The notes under the pieces: generated by a model
Seen by the model: the letters and a program-made list of their open reading frames with translations, nothing else
Told to the model about the DNA's origin: nothing
The model's database searches: none
Shown here: positions 18,875-28,816 of the stretch, one piece after another
How positions within the stretch are numbered: position 1 is the stretch's first letter
How the letters are laid out: each line of letters starts with the position of its first letter
Made by a program: the position numbers and the translations under genes
Assembly (NCBI RefSeq): GCF_900091605.1
Contig: NZ_FMCQ01000007.1
Location: forward strand, 1-64,000
DNA from: Micromonospora tulbaghiae
Lineage (GTDB): Bacteria > Actinomycetota > Actinomycetes > Mycobacteriales > Micromonosporaceae
Length of the DNA: 64,000 nt
Direction of reading: 5' to 3'

Positions 18875-21303
18875 TGCTGCGCAGACTGACCCCGGTTCTG
18901 CTGACCCTGGTCGTGGTGGCGCTGGGCATCACCGCGCTCTCCGCCCGCCCGGACGACGGTGCGACCCGGCCCGGCGCCGACTTCGTGGTGCTCGTCGGCG
19001 CGGCGGGCCTGCGATGGGGCGACGTCGACCCGGAGAACACGCCGACGCTGTGGCGGATGGCCGAGCAGGGCGCGATCGGGTCGCTCTCGGTACGCTCCGC
19101 GCACCGCCCCACCTGCCCGGTCGACGGCTGGCTCACGCTCGGCGCGGGGAACTTCGCCGCCTGGCCCGGCACCCGGCCGGGCGGTGGCTGCCCGGCCACC
19201 GGTGTGACGATCGAGCGGCCCGACGGTATCGGCGCGAACCTGCCCGACCAGGCCAGCGCGGTGGTGCACAACCAGGAGCAGTTGTCCTGGGGCGCGACGC
19301 CCGGTGCGCTGGCCGAGTCGGTGCGCTGCTCGGTGGCGGTCGGGCCGGGTGCCGCCGTGGCCGCCGCCCGCCCGTTCGGCCGGGTCGACAGGTACGCGCC
19401 GTCGCTCCCCGAGAACCCGGCGGAACTGCTCGGCTCCTGCGTGCTGAGCATCGTCGACGTCGGCACCGTCGACGACGACGACCCGGCCATTCGGGCCGCC
19501 CAGGCGCGGCAGGCCGACGCCCGGCTGGCCCGGGTGCTCGCCGCCCGGCCGCCGCGCTCGCTGGTTCTCGTCGCCGGCGTGTCCGACACCGACTCCCCGG
19601 CGCGGCTGCACGTCGCCATCGCCGACGGCCCCGGCTGGGAGGGCGGCTCGCTGACCTCGCCCAGCACCGCCCGGTCCGGCTACCTGCAACTGATCGACCT
19701 GGCCCCGACCGTGCTCGCCGTGCTCGACAAGCCGATGCCGGAACGGGCGTTCCTCGGCCGGCCCGCGGTGACAGTCGACGACCGGCCGGACGACCTTCGG
19801 GCGGCGATCGAGGCGCCGGCCGACGCGGACCGGGAGGCAGCCGCCCAGCGCCGCGTCGCCGGCTGGTTCTTCACGCTGCTCGCCGTCGCCCAGATCGCCC
19901 TCGCGGTGGCGGTGCTGCCGCTGCTGCGCCGCGCCCGCCGGCTCGCCGGACCACACGGACCGGAACCGGTGTCCCGGCGGATCGTCGCGGTGGTGGAGCT
20001 GCTGCTGATCGCCGCCGCGCTGGCCGTGCCCGCGGCGCTGCTCGCCGACGCCGTGCCCTGGTGGCGCGGGGACCACGCCGGCCTCTGGTACGCCTCGGTG
20101 ACCGCGCTGCTCATCGTCGGCGGCACCGCCGTGGTCCGGTTCAGTCCCGGGCACGAGCGCACGCTCGGTCCGCTCGGGGCGGTCGCCGGGCTGGCCACGC
20201 TCGTCGTCGGCGTGGACGTGCTCACCGGCTCACGGTTGCAGCTCAACGGCGTGGTCGGCTACTCGGCGCTGGAGGGCGGCCGGTACGCCGGGCTCGGCAC
20301 CGTCGGGCTGGGCGTCTTCGTCGCCGGGGCGCTGCTGTGCGGCGGCTGGCTCGCCCAGCGGTTCCGCCGGGGCTGGCGGCCGATGGTGATGGTGACCGTC
20401 GGCGGGCTCGCAGTGGTGATAGTGGGCAGCCCGTACCTGGGCGCCGACTCGATCGGCGCGATCGCGCTCACCGCCGGGGTCAGCGTGGCGGCCGCGATCT
20501 GTAGCGGAGGCTGGCTGACAGTGAGCCGGCTGGCCTGGGCGACCATGGCCGCGCTGGCGGTCACCGTCGGCTTCGCCCTGGTCGACCTCGGCCGTCCGGC
20601 GGACGAGCGCGGCAGCCTGGGCCGGTTCCTGGCCGCTGTCGGCGACGGCACCGGCGGGCTCACCGTGCACCGGTCCAGCAGCTCCAACATCCAGACGCTG
20701 GTGAACAGCCCGCTGACCGTGCTGGCCCTCGCCGGGGCCGCGCTGGTCTGGCTCGCGTTGCTCCAGCCCTGGGGTGGGCTGATGCGGCTGTTCGGCATCT
20801 ACCCGGCGATCCGGGCGGCGATGGCCGGCACCGGCGTGGCCGTCGGGCTGGGCGGCGTCCTCGGCGGGTCGGCGCTGGACGTGGCCGGCGCGGCGGCGGC
20901 CCTCGTGGTGCCGATGGCGGCCCTGGCGGCGCTGCGGGTGCTCGACCACTCCACCGACCGCACGGTGCCCGACAGCGGCCGTCCCGGCGGTCAGGTCGGC
21001 GCGACCCCGCCGGACGGCGGCCCGGCCGGTGGTGGCGCGGCCGGTGGCGCTCCGGGCCGCGACGACGGCGCGACCTCGCCGGACGCCGACGCCCCGCCGC
21101 CCGCCCACGGCGCAGCTCCCGTCGACGATCCGGCGACCTCGGACGGCGCGGCGACCTCGGACGGCGCCGAGACCTCGGACGGCGCCGAGACCTCCGAGGG
21201 CGGGGAGCGCGACCCGGAGCGGCCGCAGTCGGCGGGGGAGCGGCGCGCTCCCCGGGTGCCCGCCCAGCCGGCTCCGGCCGCCGGCGAGATCCCCGCCGGT
21301 TGA
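18874..21303 (+). CDS. Large membrane protein with alkaline-phosphatase-like extracytoplasmic domain
   Basis: 809 residues from ATG 18874, overlapping the glycosyltransferase stop. After an N-terminal helix (LTPVLLTLVVVALGITAL), residues ~25-330 resemble the alkaline phosphatase/sulfatase superfamily: FVVLVGAAGLRWGDVDPENTPTLW, a metal-site-like HRPTCPVDGWLTLGAGN where the nucleophile Thr/Ser is expected, and GYLQLIDLAPTVLAVL near the end. About ten membrane helices occupy ~330-690. The last ~115 residues are Pro/Ala/Asp-rich with an 18-base tandem repeat. It might transfer or remove phosphoryl groups on an envelope polymer, as other members do; this is inference from fold and neighbours. Confidence 0.7.
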   Translation: MLRRLTPVLLTLVVVALGITALSARPDDGATRPGADFVVLVGAAGLRWGDVDPENTPTLWRMAEQGAIGSLSVRSAHRPTCPVDGWLTLGAGNFAAWPGTRPGGGCPATGVTIERPDGIGANLPDQASAVVHNQEQLSWGATPGALAESVRCSVAVGPGAAVAAARPFGRVDRYAPSLPENPAELLGSCVLSIVDVGTVDDDDPAIRAAQARQADARLARVLAARPPRSLVLVAGVSDTDSPARLHVAIADGPGWEGGSLTSPSTARSGYLQLIDLAPTVLAVLDKPMPERAFLGRPAVTVDDRPDDLRAAIEAPADADREAAAQRRVAGWFFTLLAVAQIALAVAVLPLLRRARRLAGPHGPEPVSRRIVAVVELLLIAAALAVPAALLADAVPWWRGDHAGLWYASVTALLIVGGTAVVRFSPGHERTLGPLGAVAGLATLVVGVDVLTGSRLQLNGVVGYSALEGGRYAGLGTVGLGVFVAGALLCGGWLAQRFRRGWRPMVMVTVGGLAVVIVGSPYLGADSIGAIALTAGVSVAAAICSGGWLTVSRLAWATMAALAVTVGFALVDLGRPADERGSLGRFLAAVGDGTGGLTVHRSSSSNIQTLVNSPLTVLALAGAALVWLALLQPWGGLMRLFGIYPAIRAAMAGTGVAVGLGGVLGGSALDVAGAAAALVVPMAALAALRVLDHSTDRTVPDSGRPGGQVGATPPDGGPAGGGAAGGAPGRDDGATSPDADAPPPAHGAAPVDDPATSDGAATSDGAETSDGAETSEGGERDPERPQSAGERRAPRVPAQPAPAAGEIPAG
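21136..21207 (+). repeat. Four tandem 18-base repeats in a coding tail
   Basis: Copies begin at 21136, 21154, 21172 and 21190. The first three are near-identical and encode T-S-D-G-A-A/E; the fourth is diverged. In-frame copy changes would only alter the disordered C-terminal tail. Confidence 0.85.
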
Positions 21304-21486
21304 CCCCTGAGCGGCCGTTCCGGGGGCGGCGCACCGGCCGGATAGGGCCTCACGTGCGCCGACAGCGGGTGCGACGCCGGCTCACGGTCCGGATGGTGTT
21401 ACCGTGGAATCCCGTGGATCGCGTGATCACTCTGCTGATCGGCACGGCGGTTCGCACGACCGCTACGGACGACACGGGAGCAGGCG

Positions 21487-23217
<1,731 letters not shown>

Positions 23218-23251
23218 GCGGCCGGTCCGCGCGAGCGTGCGGGGAGGCGGC

Positions 23252-23857
23252 GTGAGCGGCGTCGAGCACCGGTACGAGGTGACCGGCCGCCGGGAGATCT
23301 GGTCCGGCCGGATCTTCTCCGTGGTCAGCGACGACGTCACCATGCCCGGCGGTGGCAGCGCGACCCGCGACTACGTGCGTCACGTCGGCGCGGTCGCGGT
23401 GGTGGCGCTCGACGACGCCGGTCAGGTGGTGCTGATCCGCCAGTACCGGCACCCCGTCGGCCGGCACCTGTGGGAGCTGCCCGCCGGGCTGATGGACGTC
23501 GGCGGCGAGGACCTGGCCGCCGCCGCGCTGCGAGAACTGGCCGAGGAGGCGGACCTGACCGCCGGCCGCGTCGACGTGCTCGTCGACCTGCACAGCTCTC
23601 CCGGGTTCGCCGACGAGGTGGTGCGGGTCTTCCTGGCCCGCGACCTGGCCGACGTGCCGGCCGGCCAGCGCCACGACCGGCACGACGAGGAGGCCGACCT
23701 CCAGGTGGTCCGGGTGGACCTGGACGAGGCGGTGCGGATGGTGCTGGCCGGCGAGATCACCAACGCGTCCTGCGTGGCCGGGCTGCTCGCCGCCGCCCGC
23801 GCCCGCGACACCGGCTTCACCGGGCTGCGCCGCCCGGAGGCGCCGCTGCCGCGCTGA
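23252..23857 (+). CDS. Nudix hydrolase, ADP-ribose pyrophosphatase type
   Basis: 201 residues from GTG 23252, behind GGGGAGG at 23241-23247; the open frame reaches further up without a ribosome site. The Nudix box is recognisable as G-x5-E-x7-R-E-x2-E-E in GLMDVGGEDLAAAALRELAEEADL, with the usual LPAG just before it and an Arg-Gln-Tyr-Arg motif (LIRQYRHPVGRHLWE). Orthologous by position to Rv1700, an ADP-ribose pyrophosphatase. It probably hydrolyses ADP-ribose to AMP and ribose-5-phosphate. The final Gly of the consensus box is Asp here. Confidence 0.9.
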   Translation: MSGVEHRYEVTGRREIWSGRIFSVVSDDVTMPGGGSATRDYVRHVGAVAVVALDDAGQVVLIRQYRHPVGRHLWELPAGLMDVGGEDLAAAALRELAEEADLTAGRVDVLVDLHSSPGFADEVVRVFLARDLADVPAGQRHDRHDEEADLQVVRVDLDEAVRMVLAGEITNASCVAGLLAAARARDTGFTGLRRPEAPLPR

Positions 23858-23871
23858 TCCGCAGACGACGA

Positions 23872-23906
23872 GGGGCCGCCCGGCGCGCAGTGCGCCGGGC
23901 GGCCCC
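23872..23906. terminator. Strong bidirectional terminator
   Basis: A perfect 15-base-pair stem (23872-23886 with 23892-23906), a 5-base loop, and then TTCCGTTT. It lies between the convergent Nudix and TM2 genes. Confidence 0.9.
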
Positions 23907-23922
23907 TTCCGTTTGCCGCAAG

Positions 23923-24174
23923 TCAGTCGCGCAGCGGGCGTCCCTGCCCGTCGACACCGCCGTTGACGAGGATCAGGATGCCGTCGACGAGGCCCCAGAT
24001 CGCGCCGAAGCCGCACGTCACGAGCGTGACGATGAGCTGGATGACACCGGTCTTGGTGTCGCCCATGTAGAACCGGCCGATGCCGAAGCCGCCGAGCAGG
24101 ATCTGGAGTACACCCGCGACGACCTTGCTCTTGTCCGAGACGCCCTGCGGGTACTGCTGATAAGGAGTGGTCAT
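23923..24174 (-). CDS. TM2 domain membrane protein
   Basis: 83 residues from ATG 24174 (MTTPYQQYPQG), preceded on its strand by unremarkable sequence; a longer frame exists upstream but the compact TM2 architecture begins here. The TM2 domain is clear: a first helix AGVLQILLGGFGIGRFYMGD with the conserved G-x-x-R-F-Y-x-G turn, a second helix VIQLIVTLVTCGFGAIWGLVDGILIL, and the conserved W-x-x-x-D. Such small proteins are widespread in actinobacteria and their function is unclear. Confidence 0.85.
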   Translation of the reverse strand: MTTPYQQYPQGVSDKSKVVAGVLQILLGGFGIGRFYMGDTKTGVIQLIVTLVTCGFGAIWGLVDGILILVNGGVDGQGRPLRD

Positions 24175-24462
24175 GAGCGGACACAATAGTGATCGGTTCA
24201 CATCCTGTCGGCCTCGCCACCCAGCCGGTGGGAAGATGTCATCGAAGTTTGTCCTCTCGGCGGATGGCGTCTCCACCGGGCAGTCCGAGGCATGCCTGAC
24301 ACACCGTCAGGACCAGCGGGCACCGGATGTCACAGTGTCGCCGTCCGTGGGCTTCCCACGGGCCTAGACTGCCGCCGGCGGGACAGGAGGACCGCGCCGG
24401 CAACGGAGCCGGCGCGGCCACGCAGTCGGGGGTGAGCCGCCCCGGAGGAAGGTGTCTGCATC

Positions 24463-25578
24463 GTGAAGGTCGGAATCCCCCGCGAGGTCAAGAACCACGA
24501 GTACCGGGTGGCGATCACGCCCGCCGGCGTCAACGAGTTCACCCGCCACGGCCACGAGGTCTTCGTGGAGGCAGGCGCCGGAGTCGGTTCCAGCATCACC
24601 GACGACGAGTTCGCCGCCGCGGGCGCGAAGATCCTGGCCACCGCCGACGAGGTGTGGGACACCGCCGAGCTGGTGCTCAAGGTCAAGGAGCCGATCGCTG
24701 AGGAGTACCACCGGATGCGCGAGGGGCAGGTGCTCTTCACCTACCTGCACCTGGCCGCGTCCCGCGAGTGCACCGACGCGCTGGTCGACCGGAAGGTCAC
24801 CGGCATCGCGTACGAGACGGTCGAGCTGCCCGACCGGTCGCTGCCGCTGCTCGCCCCGATGTCCGAGGTGGCCGGCCGGCTCGCCCCGCAGGTGGGCGCC
24901 TTCTACATGATGCGCACCGGCGGCGGGCGGGGCGTGCTGCCCGGCGGCGTGTCCGGCGTGTACGCGGCCAAGACCGTGGTCATCGGCGCGGGCGTGTCCG
25001 GCCTGAACGCCGCCGCCATCGCGCTGGGCCTGCAGTCCGAGGTGCTGCTGCTGGACAAGAACGTGGCCCGGCTGCGCTCCGCCGACGCCATCTACCGGGG
25101 CCACCTGCAGACCGTCGCCTCCAACGCGTACGAGATCGAGCGGGCCGTGCTCGACGCGGACCTGGTCATCGGCGCGGTGCTGGTACCCGGCGCGAAGGCC
25201 CCGAAGCTCATCTCCAACGAGCTGGTCTCCCGGATGAAGCCGGGCAGCGTGCTCGTCGACATCGCCATCGACCAGGGTGGCTGCTTCGAGGACTCGCGCC
25301 CGACCACGCACGCCGACCCGGTCTACAAGGTCCACGACTCGATCTTCTACTGCGTGGCGAACATGCCCGGCGCGGTGCCGAACACCAGCACCTACGCGCT
25401 CACGAACGTCACCCTGCCGTACGCCCTCGAACTGGCCAACCAGGGCTGGCAGCAGGCGCTGCGCAACGACCCGGCGCTGGCCCTGGGCCTGAACACCCAC
25501 GCCGGCAAGGTCGTCTACGGCCCGGTCGCCGAGGCGCACGGCATGGACGTGCTGCCGCTGGACGAGGTGCTGAACTGA
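24463..25578 (+). CDS. ald: Alanine dehydrogenase
   Basis: 371 residues, the standard family length, from GTG 24463 with GGAGGAAGG at 24443-24451. The N-terminal catalytic part has GIPREVKNHEYRVAITPAG and the substrate residues in LVLKVKEP and TYLHLAAS. The NAD-binding Rossmann core shows VVIGAGVSGLNAAAIALGL (~170). It interconverts alanine with pyruvate and ammonia using NAD(H), feeding nitrogen or redox balance. The M. tuberculosis orthologue lies elsewhere (Rv2780), so its position between the Nudix and xerD genes is a rearrangement. The 288 bases upstream contain no other gene. Confidence 0.96.
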   Translation: MKVGIPREVKNHEYRVAITPAGVNEFTRHGHEVFVEAGAGVGSSITDDEFAAAGAKILATADEVWDTAELVLKVKEPIAEEYHRMREGQVLFTYLHLAASRECTDALVDRKVTGIAYETVELPDRSLPLLAPMSEVAGRLAPQVGAFYMMRTGGGRGVLPGGVSGVYAAKTVVIGAGVSGLNAAAIALGLQSEVLLLDKNVARLRSADAIYRGHLQTVASNAYEIERAVLDADLVIGAVLVPGAKAPKLISNELVSRMKPGSVLVDIAIDQGGCFEDSRPTTHADPVYKVHDSIFYCVANMPGAVPNTSTYALTNVTLPYALELANQGWQQALRNDPALALGLNTHAGKVVYGPVAEAHGMDVLPLDEVLN

Positions 25579-25589
25579 CCGAGACCGCG

Positions 25590-26561
25590 GTGCGCAGGGC
25601 CGGCGCGGAACCCGCGCCGGCCCTGCGCCGTGCGGTCCGGACCTACCTGGACCACCTCACTGTCGAACGGGGGCTGTCCGCGAACACGCTCGCCTCGTAC
25701 CGCCGGGACCTGGACCGCTACCTCGCCACGCTGGCCGCGGCCGGGGTGGACGACCTGGCCGCCGCCGGGCCCGCGCAGGTCGAGGCCCACCTGGCCCGGC
25801 TGCGCGAGGGCGACGACGACCACCCGCCGCTCGCCGTCTCCTCCGCCGCCCGCGCGGCCAGCGCGGTACGCGGCCTGCACCGCTTCGCGCTGCGCGAGGG
25901 ACTCGCCGGCGCCGACCCCAGCCGCGACGTCCGCCCGCCCGCGCCGCCGCGCCGGCTGCCCCGGGCGCTGCCCGTCGACGCGGTCCTGCGGCTGCTGGAG
26001 GCCGCCGGCCTGCCCGGCGCCACCGGCGACGCCGCCGCCCGCGCGCTGCGCGACCGGGCGCTGCTGGAATTCCTGTACGGCACCGGCGCGCGCATCTCCG
26101 AGGCGGTCGGCGCGGCGGTCGACGACCTCGACCTGGACGGCGGAACCGTGCTGCTGCGCGGCAAGGGCGGCCGGACCCGGCTGGTCCCGGTCGGCGGGTA
26201 CGCCTCCGACGCGTTGCGCGCCTGGCTGGTGCGGGGCCGTCCGGCGCTGCTCGCCGCCGGGCGCGGCACCCACGCGGTGTTCGTCAACGCCCGCGGCGGC
26301 CCGCTCACCCGGCAGGGCGCCTGGGCCGTGCTGCGCACCGCCGCCGCCCGCGCCGGCCTGCCGGTCGACGGACCCGACGCGGTCTCGCCGCACACGCTGC
26401 GCCACTCGTACGCCACCCACCTGCTCGACGGCGGCGCGGACGTGCGCGTGGTGCAGGAACTGCTCGGCCACGCCTCGGTGACCACCACCCAGGTCTACAC
26501 GCTGGTGACGGTGGAGCGGCTGCGCGAGGTGTACGCGACAGCCCATCCCCGGGCTCGCTGA
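25590..26561 (+). CDS. xerD: XerD-like site-specific tyrosine recombinase
   Basis: 323 residues from GTG 25590; a CTG at 25575, overlapping the ald stop and preceded by GAGG, would add five residues and is a serious alternative. The SAM-like N-terminal domain (TYLDHLTVERGLSANTLASY) is followed by the catalytic domain with Arg in GTGARISEAVG (168), HTLRHSYATHLL and nucleophile Tyr in TTTQVYTLVT (303). It probably resolves chromosome dimers at dif together with XerC. Orthologous in position to Rv1701. It is the host enzyme and unrelated to the ICE integrase further down. Confidence 0.92.
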   Translation: MRRAGAEPAPALRRAVRTYLDHLTVERGLSANTLASYRRDLDRYLATLAAAGVDDLAAAGPAQVEAHLARLREGDDDHPPLAVSSAARAASAVRGLHRFALREGLAGADPSRDVRPPAPPRRLPRALPVDAVLRLLEAAGLPGATGDAAARALRDRALLEFLYGTGARISEAVGAAVDDLDLDGGTVLLRGKGGRTRLVPVGGYASDALRAWLVRGRPALLAAGRGTHAVFVNARGGPLTRQGAWAVLRTAAARAGLPVDGPDAVSPHTLRHSYATHLLDGGADVRVVQELLGHASVTTTQVYTLVTVERLREVYATAHPRAR

Positions 26562-26755
26562 GCGCCGACGTCGTGAGACCCGGCTGACGGGCGGCCGACA
26601 CGCCGACCCGCTACCGAACGCGCTGCTGGCCGGTGGCGTACAGTCGGCATCGGCGCGGGCCTCCAGGTGCGACGGACCGGAGGTGCGCAGCGGCGCCGCG
26701 AGGGACGTCGGACGGCTCCGACGCCGGGTGGTCGTCGGGAGGGGGCAACGAGGAC

Positions 26756-27679
26756 ATGGCAGGAAACGGTGACCGTGCCGAGACCTGGACGTCGGAGCTC
26801 CGTGAGCAGCAGGCGACGCTGGGCGCCGATCTCGGCCCCGCCGACCCGGCCGCGTACACCATGCGCAAGCCGATCCCCGAACCCATGCCGACCGACCGGC
26901 ACGGCCCGGCGCGGATCATCGCGATGGCCAACCAGAAGGGCGGCGTCGGCAAGACCACGACGACCATCAACCTGGGCGCGGCCCTGGCCGAGTACGGCCG
27001 AAAGGTGCTGCTCGTCGACTTCGACCCGCAGGGCGCCCTCTCCGTCGGGCTGGGTGTCAACCCGCACAACCTGGACCTGTCGGTCTACAACCTGCTGATG
27101 CAGGACGACGTCACGGCCGAGGACGTCCTGATCAAGACCGACGTGGCCGGGCTGCATCTGCTGCCCGCGAACATCGACCTCTCCGCCGCCGAGATCCAGC
27201 TGGTCAACGAGGTCGCCCGGGAGATGGCCCTGGCGCGGGTGCTGCGCACCATCCGCAAGGAGTACGACTTCATCCTGATCGACTGCCAGCCCTCGCTGGG
27301 CCTGCTGGCGATCAACGCGCTCACCGTCGCGCACGGCGTGCTCATCCCGCTGGAGTGCGAGTTCTTCAGCCTGCGCGGTGTGGCGCTGCTGCTGGACACC
27401 ATCGACAAGGTGCGCGAGCGGCTCAACTTCGACCTGGAACTCGAAGGCATCCTCGCCACCATGTACGACAGCCGCACCACCCACTGCCGCCAGGTGCTGC
27501 AGCGGGTGGTCGAGGCGTTCGGCGACAAGGTCTACCAGACCGTCATCACCAAGACGGTGAAGTTCCCCGAGTCCACGGTGGCCGGTGCCCCGATCACCAC
27601 CCTCGACCCGGCCTCCTCCGGCGCGCGCAACTACCGGCAGCTCGCCCGGGAGGTCATCGCCGCCCAGGCGGACCGGTAG
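26756..27679 (+). CDS. parA: ParA/Soj-type chromosome partitioning ATPase
   Basis: 307 residues from ATG 26756, with GGGAGGGGG about ten bases upstream. The deviant Walker A NQKGGVGKTTTTINLG is near residue 60, then VLLVDFDPQGAL (switch I/Walker A') and FILIDCQPSLGLLAINAL (Walker B). About 55 N-terminal residues precede the fold and are probably disordered. It corresponds to Rv1708, the ParA paralogue next to scpAB, rather than the origin-proximal parA-parB pair; no parB is adjacent. A role in chromosome organisation with the following condensin subunits is likely from conserved neighbourhood. Confidence 0.9.
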   Translation: MAGNGDRAETWTSELREQQATLGADLGPADPAAYTMRKPIPEPMPTDRHGPARIIAMANQKGGVGKTTTTINLGAALAEYGRKVLLVDFDPQGALSVGLGVNPHNLDLSVYNLLMQDDVTAEDVLIKTDVAGLHLLPANIDLSAAEIQLVNEVAREMALARVLRTIRKEYDFILIDCQPSLGLLAINALTVAHGVLIPLECEFFSLRGVALLLDTIDKVRERLNFDLELEGILATMYDSRTTHCRQVLQRVVEAFGDKVYQTVITKTVKFPESTVAGAPITTLDPASSGARNYRQLAREVIAAQADR

Positions 27680-27708
27680 GGCGCACACCGCCCGCCCGCC
27701 GCGTCGTC

Positions 27709-27714
27709 TACGGT
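27709..27714 (+). promoter_or_regulatory. Candidate -10 element before scpA
   Basis: TACGGT ends six bases before the scpA GTG, which lacks a ribosome site. A leaderless transcript is possible; no -35 match supports it. Confidence 0.3.
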
Positions 27715-27720
27715 TTCCCG

Positions 27721-28812
27721 GTGACCGCACCGCCCCTCGACCCGCCGCACGGCCCCGGCGCCCCCGCCGTCGCCGCGGAACTGGCCGCCGAGGTCGACGG
27801 TGTGGTGCCCGCCGCCCCGGGCGCCGGCGAGCAGGCGAGTGGCTTCACGGTCCGGCTGGACAACTTCACCGGCCCGTTCGACCTGCTGCTCCAGCTGATC
27901 AGCAAGCACAAGCTGGACGTCACCGAGGTCGCCCTGCACAAGGTCACCGACGAGTTCATCGCCTACCTGCGCGCCATGGGCGACCAGTGGGACCTGGACG
28001 AGACGAGCGAGTTCCTGCTCGTCGCCGCCACGCTGCTCGACCTGAAGGCGGCCCGGCTGCTGCCGTCGGCCGAGGTCGAGGACGAGGAGGACCTGGCGCT
28101 GCTGGAGGCGCGGGACCTGCTGTTCGCCCGGCTGTTGCAGTACAAGGCGTACAAGGAGGCCGCCGCGCACATCGCCGAGCTGGAGGCGGTCGGCGGCCGG
28201 CGCTACCCGCGGGCGGTCACCCTCGAACCACGGTACGCCGAGGCGCTGCCCGACCTGGTGCTCGGCATCGGTCCGGAGCGGCTGCGCAAACTCGCGGTCA
28301 AGGCGATGAGCCCGAAACCGGTGCCCGAGGTCTCCATCGCGCACGTGCACATGGTCCGGGTCAGCGTCCGCGAACACGCCGGCATCATCGCCGATCGGCT
28401 GCGCCGCGCCGGGGTCGCCACGTTCTCGCTGCTCTGCACCGACTGTGAGATGACGCTCGAGGTGGTGGCCCGGTTCCTGGCGCTGCTGGAGCTGTACCGG
28501 CAGGGCCTGGTGGCGTTCGTACAGGAGCAGGCGCTGGAGGAACTGACCGTTCGCTGGACCGGCCCGGCCGACGGCGAGGCCGAGCTGACTGTCGACGAGT
28601 ACGCCGGCACCCCCGAACCCACGACCACGTCCACCCCCGCCGCGCCGGCCGACGCCGCAGATGCTTCTTCGGCCGGCGCCGCCGCTGGGCGGGCCGACGA
28701 TGCCGCCGGATCCGCTGGCGTCGCCGTGCGGGGCGACGTCGCCGCAGATGCCGCATCCGCCGCCGCCGTGCCCGCCGATGCGGCGGACGAATCCGCACCG
28801 ACGCAGGAGTGA
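27721..28812 (+). CDS. scpA: Segregation and condensation protein A
   Basis: 363 residues from GTG 27721. The kleisin core starts at ~40 with FTVRLDNFTGPFDLLLQLISKH, the conserved N-terminal SMC-contact region, and runs through LDETSEFLLVAATLLDLKAARLLP. The winged-helix end is around ~265 (EMTLEVVARFLALLELYRQG). The first 38 and last ~60 residues are Ala/Pro-rich and probably disordered, making the protein longer than typical ScpA. With ScpB and SMC it forms the condensin that compacts and segregates the chromosome. It is followed by scpB after four bases. Confidence 0.93.
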   Translation: MTAPPLDPPHGPGAPAVAAELAAEVDGVVPAAPGAGEQASGFTVRLDNFTGPFDLLLQLISKHKLDVTEVALHKVTDEFIAYLRAMGDQWDLDETSEFLLVAATLLDLKAARLLPSAEVEDEEDLALLEARDLLFARLLQYKAYKEAAAHIAELEAVGGRRYPRAVTLEPRYAEALPDLVLGIGPERLRKLAVKAMSPKPVPEVSIAHVHMVRVSVREHAGIIADRLRRAGVATFSLLCTDCEMTLEVVARFLALLELYRQGLVAFVQEQALEELTVRWTGPADGEAELTVDEYAGTPEPTTTSTPAAPADAADASSAGAAAGRADDAAGSAGVAVRGDVAADAASAAAVPADAADESAPTQE

Positions 28813-28816
28813 ACGG

